This document shows positions 52,159-55,043 of a stretch of 55,043 nucleotides of DNA, piece after piece. The translations under genes were made by a program, and so were the position numbers. Where the stretch lies: the NCBI RefSeq assembly GCF_000429725.1, contig NZ_AUCK01000026.1, positions 1 through 55,043 on the forward strand, in the 5' to 3' direction. The notes beneath the pieces are model-generated. The model was not told the DNA's origin. It saw only the letters and a program-made list of their open reading frames with translations, and ran no database searches. Position 1 is the first letter of the stretch. Each line of letters begins with the position of its first letter. This stretch comes from Alkalicoccus chagannorensis DSM 18086 (lineage in GTDB: Bacteria; Bacillota; Bacilli; Bacillales; Salisediminibacteriaceae).

Positions 52159-53769
52159 ATGAAGCTCACATGCAGACCGCTGTTTGACACGGACAGCTTC
52201 GCAGGAAAATACATGAACAAGGATGCGGATGTAACCAGATTCTATGATTACGAATGGGATGATGAGGAAAGCCGACTGGAGGATATCGATCAAACCACCT
52301 ATCCACGCAGGGAACTGTCTGAAGCACTGACAGCCTATCAGATAAAACATGGCGGGTCCCCGCAGTCGCTGGATCATGCCAGGGCGCTCGCACATGAGCA
52401 GGCTGCAGTAGTTGTCGGAGGGCAGCAGGCCGGCCTGCTTACCGGTCCTGCTTACACCATACATAAAGCCGTCTCGATCATTCTGGAGGCAGAGCGTCTC
52501 CAGCAGAAGTGGGACCGGCCCTTCATTCCGATGTTCTGGATTGCAGGGGAAGATCATGATGTGGACGAAATCAACAACACGTTTGTTCACCATCGGCAGG
52601 AGCTGGCCCGGGAAAAGATATTTGGCCGCAATGACAAACGGACGCCGGCTTCTGAACGCTACATTAAGCAGTCGGAAGCGGACGCAGCGATCGACGCGCT
52701 CCTTGCCCACATCAACGAGACGCAGTGGACTGCGCGTCTGCGGGAAGAGCTGCGGTCGATGACCGAGGAGCCTCTTACATACAGCAGCTGGTGTGCGAAG
52801 GTGATGCTCTATTTGTTTGCTGACAGCGGGCTTGTTGTCATGGACGCACATCATCCTGATGTAAGAAAACTGGAGCAGGAAACTTTTCTCACTATGCTCG
52901 ACCGGAGCAGTGCCATCCAAGAGTCCGTGCAGCAGGCGGCGGCCGAATTTGAAAAGGGCGGATATGAAAACCCGGTGAATCTCGATAAAGAGAACATGCA
53001 CCTGTTTATCCACCACCAGGATGAACGATTTCTGCTTTACAATGAAGGAAATACGATCAAAGAAAAGAATGGCTCCCGTTCGTGGGATTATGAAGCTTTT
53101 TTTACACAGGCGCAAAAGGGAGATTTCCAGTTCAGTAATAACGTGATTACCCGTCCGGTTATGCAGGATATCCTGCTTCCCGTGCACACATTTATCGCAG
53201 GAGCCGGCGAATTGAAATACTGGGGGCTCCTGCAGGGGGCATTTCATGCTATGAACCACCACATGCCTCTGGTTCGGCCCCGCGATTCCTTTACTTGGAT
53301 ATCGAGGAAAACGAAAAAAACGATGATGGATTATCAGCTGACGCCGGAGCAGGCTGCCGACGAGACGACAGCGCACCTGCAGGAGCAGCTGAAACAGCAG
53401 TGGAAAGCGGCAGATGAATCGGCAGCAGCAGAGAAAGCAGAGCGCCTGATGCGGGAAGCGCTCAAGCCTCTCAGTGAAGTGCTCCAGGATGACCGGCAGC
53501 TTCATGACACGTACAACAAGAAAGCGGCTGCACTGATTGACGCGTATCGTCAGGATGTCACGAAAGCAGTGGATGCGAGAGTGCACGTGGACACCGTCCG
53601 GCTGGAATCGCTTGAAACCGAACTCCGTCCTGGTAATGCCAAACAGGAACGTGTACTGAATATTCTTCCTTTTCTCAATGTGTACGGACCAGATCTGATT
53701 GAGGGGCTCCTGAGACGGCTGCGGGATAAAGACACGAACACGCCCCGGGACTGGTTTATCTATCTGTAG
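52159..53769 (+). CDS. bshC: Bacillithiol biosynthesis cysteine-adding enzyme BshC
   Basis: A 536-residue protein (YllA) that joins cysteine to glucosaminyl-malate in the last step of bacillithiol synthesis. Characteristic segments are 'VVVGGQQAGLLTGPAYTIHK' (about 85-104, nucleotide-site region), FWIAGEDHDVDEINN (about 133-147) and 'GPDLIEGLLRRL' near the C-terminus, with a coiled-coil region at about 390-490. Length is close to the family norm (about 540). The SD is a rather distant AGAAAGG. Last gene of the panE cluster, followed by a terminator and mobile repeats. Confidence 0.96.
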   Translation: MKLTCRPLFDTDSFAGKYMNKDADVTRFYDYEWDDEESRLEDIDQTTYPRRELSEALTAYQIKHGGSPQSLDHARALAHEQAAVVVGGQQAGLLTGPAYTIHKAVSIILEAERLQQKWDRPFIPMFWIAGEDHDVDEINNTFVHHRQELAREKIFGRNDKRTPASERYIKQSEADAAIDALLAHINETQWTARLREELRSMTEEPLTYSSWCAKVMLYLFADSGLVVMDAHHPDVRKLEQETFLTMLDRSSAIQESVQQAAAEFEKGGYENPVNLDKENMHLFIHHQDERFLLYNEGNTIKEKNGSRSWDYEAFFTQAQKGDFQFSNNVITRPVMQDILLPVHTFIAGAGELKYWGLLQGAFHAMNHHMPLVRPRDSFTWISRKTKKTMMDYQLTPEQAADETTAHLQEQLKQQWKAADESAAAEKAERLMREALKPLSEVLQDDRQLHDTYNKKAAALIDAYRQDVTKAVDARVHVDTVRLESLETELRPGNAKQERVLNILPFLNVYGPDLIEGLLRRLRDKDTNTPRDWFIYL

Positions 53770-53884
53770 CTTCCCGTTCACCCGAGGGGAGGACACGCAT
53801 CTTCTGAGAATCGGGCTGTCCGTTGAACCGTCCAGGTTGAGTGGGCCACTGCACGAATGAAAAATAGATGAATAAAAGCAGCGT

Positions 53885-53923
53885 AAACCGACGATCAACG
53901 GGATGAAGATCGTCGGTTTTTTT
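53885..53923 (+). terminator. Terminator of bshC
   Basis: AAACCGACGATC (53885-53896) pairs with GATCGTCGGTTT (53908-53919), then a T run. Confidence 0.85.
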
Positions 53924-53930
53924 AAAGTAT

Positions 53931-54239
53931 AGGCGCTGTTAAAGCCTAGTGTTGTTATAACAAAAGTACGCCTGCGGCTCTTTTTTCTTCGCTTGCCGCG
54001 GAGACATCCTTCCGCTTTCCCTCCCTTACGTCCGGGAGGATCTTCACGCTTTCTTTATCCGCAGGCGTCTCGAAAAATAGCCTGGGCCTGCTCCGTTTCA
54101 TAAAAGTTTCTTTTCTTTCAGAAGGACGCAGCGAAGACCGGCGGGCGGACGCCTGTGGAAGCTGGAGATTTCCTCCACGGCAAGCCTGCCGAGTTGCAGC
54201 AGCGTTTTCTGTCATTATCAACAATAAACAAGAACAGAG
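53931..54239 (+). repeat. Family B-type element, copy B4 (309 bp) with 9-bp target duplication
   Basis: Flanked by TTAAAGTAT at 53922-53930 and 54240-54248. Left end AGGCGCTGTTAAAGCCTAG; reverse complement of right end CTCTGTTCTTGTTTATTGTT. The interior differs from B1-B3. CGCCTGCGG (about 53967) pairs with CCGCAGGCG (about 54060), and a second hairpin-rich block has GCGGACGCCTGTGGAAG opposite CTTGCCGTGGAGGAAAT. The target lies in the first bases of repeat A5. Confidence 0.7.
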
Positions 54240-54388
54240 TTAAAGTATAAGAATGAATAAGTTTTCATACAGGGGGACGACGGCTTCATGCGCTGCACGG
54301 GAAGAAACAAAAACATCTTCTTCCCTCAAAAGGCTTGCAGCGCTTCCGCACGCCGTTCCGACCAAAAGGCGCTTTGCGCTTTTGTTCA
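54240..54388 (+). repeat. Family A repeat, copy A5 (5' module)
   Basis: TTAAAGTATAAGAATG, GACGGCTTCATGCGCTGCAC, 'GCACGCCGTTCCGACCAAAA', GGCGCTTTGCGC. Its original 5' edge was split by B4. A6 follows directly in tandem. Confidence 0.75.
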
Positions 54389-54703
54389 AGTATAAGAATG
54401 TATCAGTTCTCATAAAGGGTGACGGTGTAGCCAGCTGCTCGGGAAGTAGGAAGAACCCATGCTTCTCTCAAAGAGCCTGCGGTACACGCCGTTCGCAAGA
54501 AAAGGTTCTCTGCGCTTTCGTGCTGGTGAAATCAAGACCGTACGGTTTCTATCACGGGTTTTCCTGAAAAGACAAACACGCGGAAAAAGCAAGGGCTGAA
54601 TATGCCCCGTCGCTGTAGTGGCGACGATCAGCCGAAGCCTTGCCCGCGGCAAGTGATTGTCATTGGAAGGATCAACCCCTCTCATACAGAAAGAGGCTGG
54701 GAC
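54389..54703 (+). repeat. Family A repeat, copy A6 (full modules), tandem to A5
   Basis: Starts AAGTATAAGAATGTATCAG. The structured module at 54579-54649 has CGCGGAAAAAGCAAGGGCTGA opposite TCAGCCGAAGCCTTGCCCGCG (one fewer G than A3), with apical CGTCGC-TGTAGTG-GCGACG. It ends CTCATACAGAAA and abuts GAGGCTGGGACAAAAA, the presumed end of the IS1182 element. Confidence 0.8.
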
Positions 54704-55043
54704 AAAAAGTTCTAGCTAAGTAAAAACGCTTCCGATTATCCAAAATGGATAATCGTAAGCGTTTTGTTTGTACATTCGAATAACGCAGGCGACTCATGGC
54801 AGTGAACTTCCTTAAGTTCACTGCCATGAGTGCAAATCCCATTTCTTGTTTCACCTTGTCTTTGCCTCTCACCGACATTCTGGTGAAACGCAAATTCGCC
54901 TTCAGAAACCCAAAAACTGGTTCTACGTCGGTTTTACGCCGCCCGTAAATTGCTCCAGTTTCTTCTTCCGAAAGCAGTTGACGAATATTCTCTTTTTGCT
55001 TCTCCCATTTTTCATTGAGATAAACCTTGCGGTTTTTTCCTTC
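54672..55043 (-). mobile_element. IS1182-like transposase, C-terminal part, running off the window
   Basis: An open frame of 123 residues, unbroken from the window edge: KVYLNEKWEKQKENIRQLLS, EEETGAIYGRRKTDVEPVFG, FLKANLRFTRMSVRGKDKVK, ALMAVNLRKFTAMS. The 'GRRKTDVEPVFG' and 'MAVNLRK' blocks are typical of IS1182-family DDE transposases, including the final catalytic Glu region. The frame does not stop after the conserved tail but reads through the element's 3' hairpin into repeat A6, so the native stop may be lost. Confidence 0.8.
54722..54765 (-). terminator. Hairpin at the 3' end of the IS1182-like element
   Basis: AAAAACGCTTCCGATTATCC pairs imperfectly with GGATAATCGTAAGCGTTTT. The same hairpin, with stem changes, occurs at about 25488-25540 and 45963-46005. 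Confidence 0.7.

Noticed and set aside
51877-53898. 673-codon open frame antisense to bshC
   Set aside because: It lies opposite a secure gene, has no SD, and its composition (Cys, Phe, His, Arg rich) is that of a chance antisense frame.

Overview
The window is chromosomal DNA from a Bacillaceae bacterium, most likely a moderately halophilic or alkaliphilic one. Gene content and order follow the Bacillus subtilis segment from ykuQR/ktrC/rnjA through pdhABCD, speA-yktA-yktB-ykzI-yktC, ylaF-H-I-K-N, ctaA/ctaBCDEF and ylbF-G-H to ylbQ-bshC. Most proteins are rich in Asp and Glu, and several lipoproteins carry long acidic linkers, which fits a salt-adapted cell. No rRNA, tRNA or CRISPR array was seen.

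Layout. 1-2.0 kb: tail of an IS transposase, a nitroreductase and a tiny membrane peptide. 2.0-9.6 kb: two divergent pairs, each joining a K+-channel RCK regulator to an MscS-type channel. The first RCK gene is coupled to a very degenerate ABC ATPase. A divergent HD-GYP-like gene and the lysine genes dapH-dapL lie between the pairs. 10.2-13.8 kb: rpoY-rnjA (RNA polymerase epsilon, RNase J1), def and ykyA. 14.6-19.5 kb: pyruvate dehydrogenase complex pdhABCD. 19.7-21.9 kb: two acidic cell-wall lipoproteins, a NodB-type deacetylase and an M23-type peptidase. 22.0-34.4 kb: small conserved genes (DUF3055, speA, yktA, yktB, ykzI, yktC, ylaF, ylaH, ylaI, ylaK, ylaN) and a dps gene with a sigma-B-type promoter. 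34.6-40.7 kb: haem A synthesis (ctaA, ctaB) and the caa3 oxidase ctaCDEF. 41.1-53.8 kb: an AI-2E family permease, yugN, ylbF-ylbG, rsmD-coaD, ylbL, tmcAL, ylbN-rpmF, a crotonase, ylbP and panE-DUF3397-bshC. 53.9-55.0 kb: nested repeats and the 3' end of an IS1182-like transposase.

The most unusual content is intergenic. Three repeat types recur. Family B elements are about 173 bp, with 109 and 309 bp variants, and all four are flanked by near-perfect 9-bp direct repeats. Family C elements are about 245-265 bp, have GGTTCT-type inverted ends and imperfect 8-bp direct repeats. Families B and C carry the same roughly 90-nt GC-rich core, whose hairpin stems change on both sides together, although their ends and target-duplication lengths differ. 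Family A is a separate composite of about 150-360 bp. Its 3' module folds as a long interrupted helix, and it often ends next to a GAGGCTGGGACA motif or an IS1182 end. One IS1182 3' end is split by an A element, and a B element sits at that junction. I interpret B and C as non-autonomous mobile elements sharing a structured passenger module. Whether that module is transcribed or functional cannot be told from sequence alone.

The core genes show ordinary operon logic: SD-coupled or overlapping genes (rpoY-rnjA, ctaD-ctaE, rsmD-coaD, panE-DUF3397), sigma-A promoters and strong terminators. TTG starts are unusually common (ylaI, ylaK, rpoY, tmcAL, rpmF and others).
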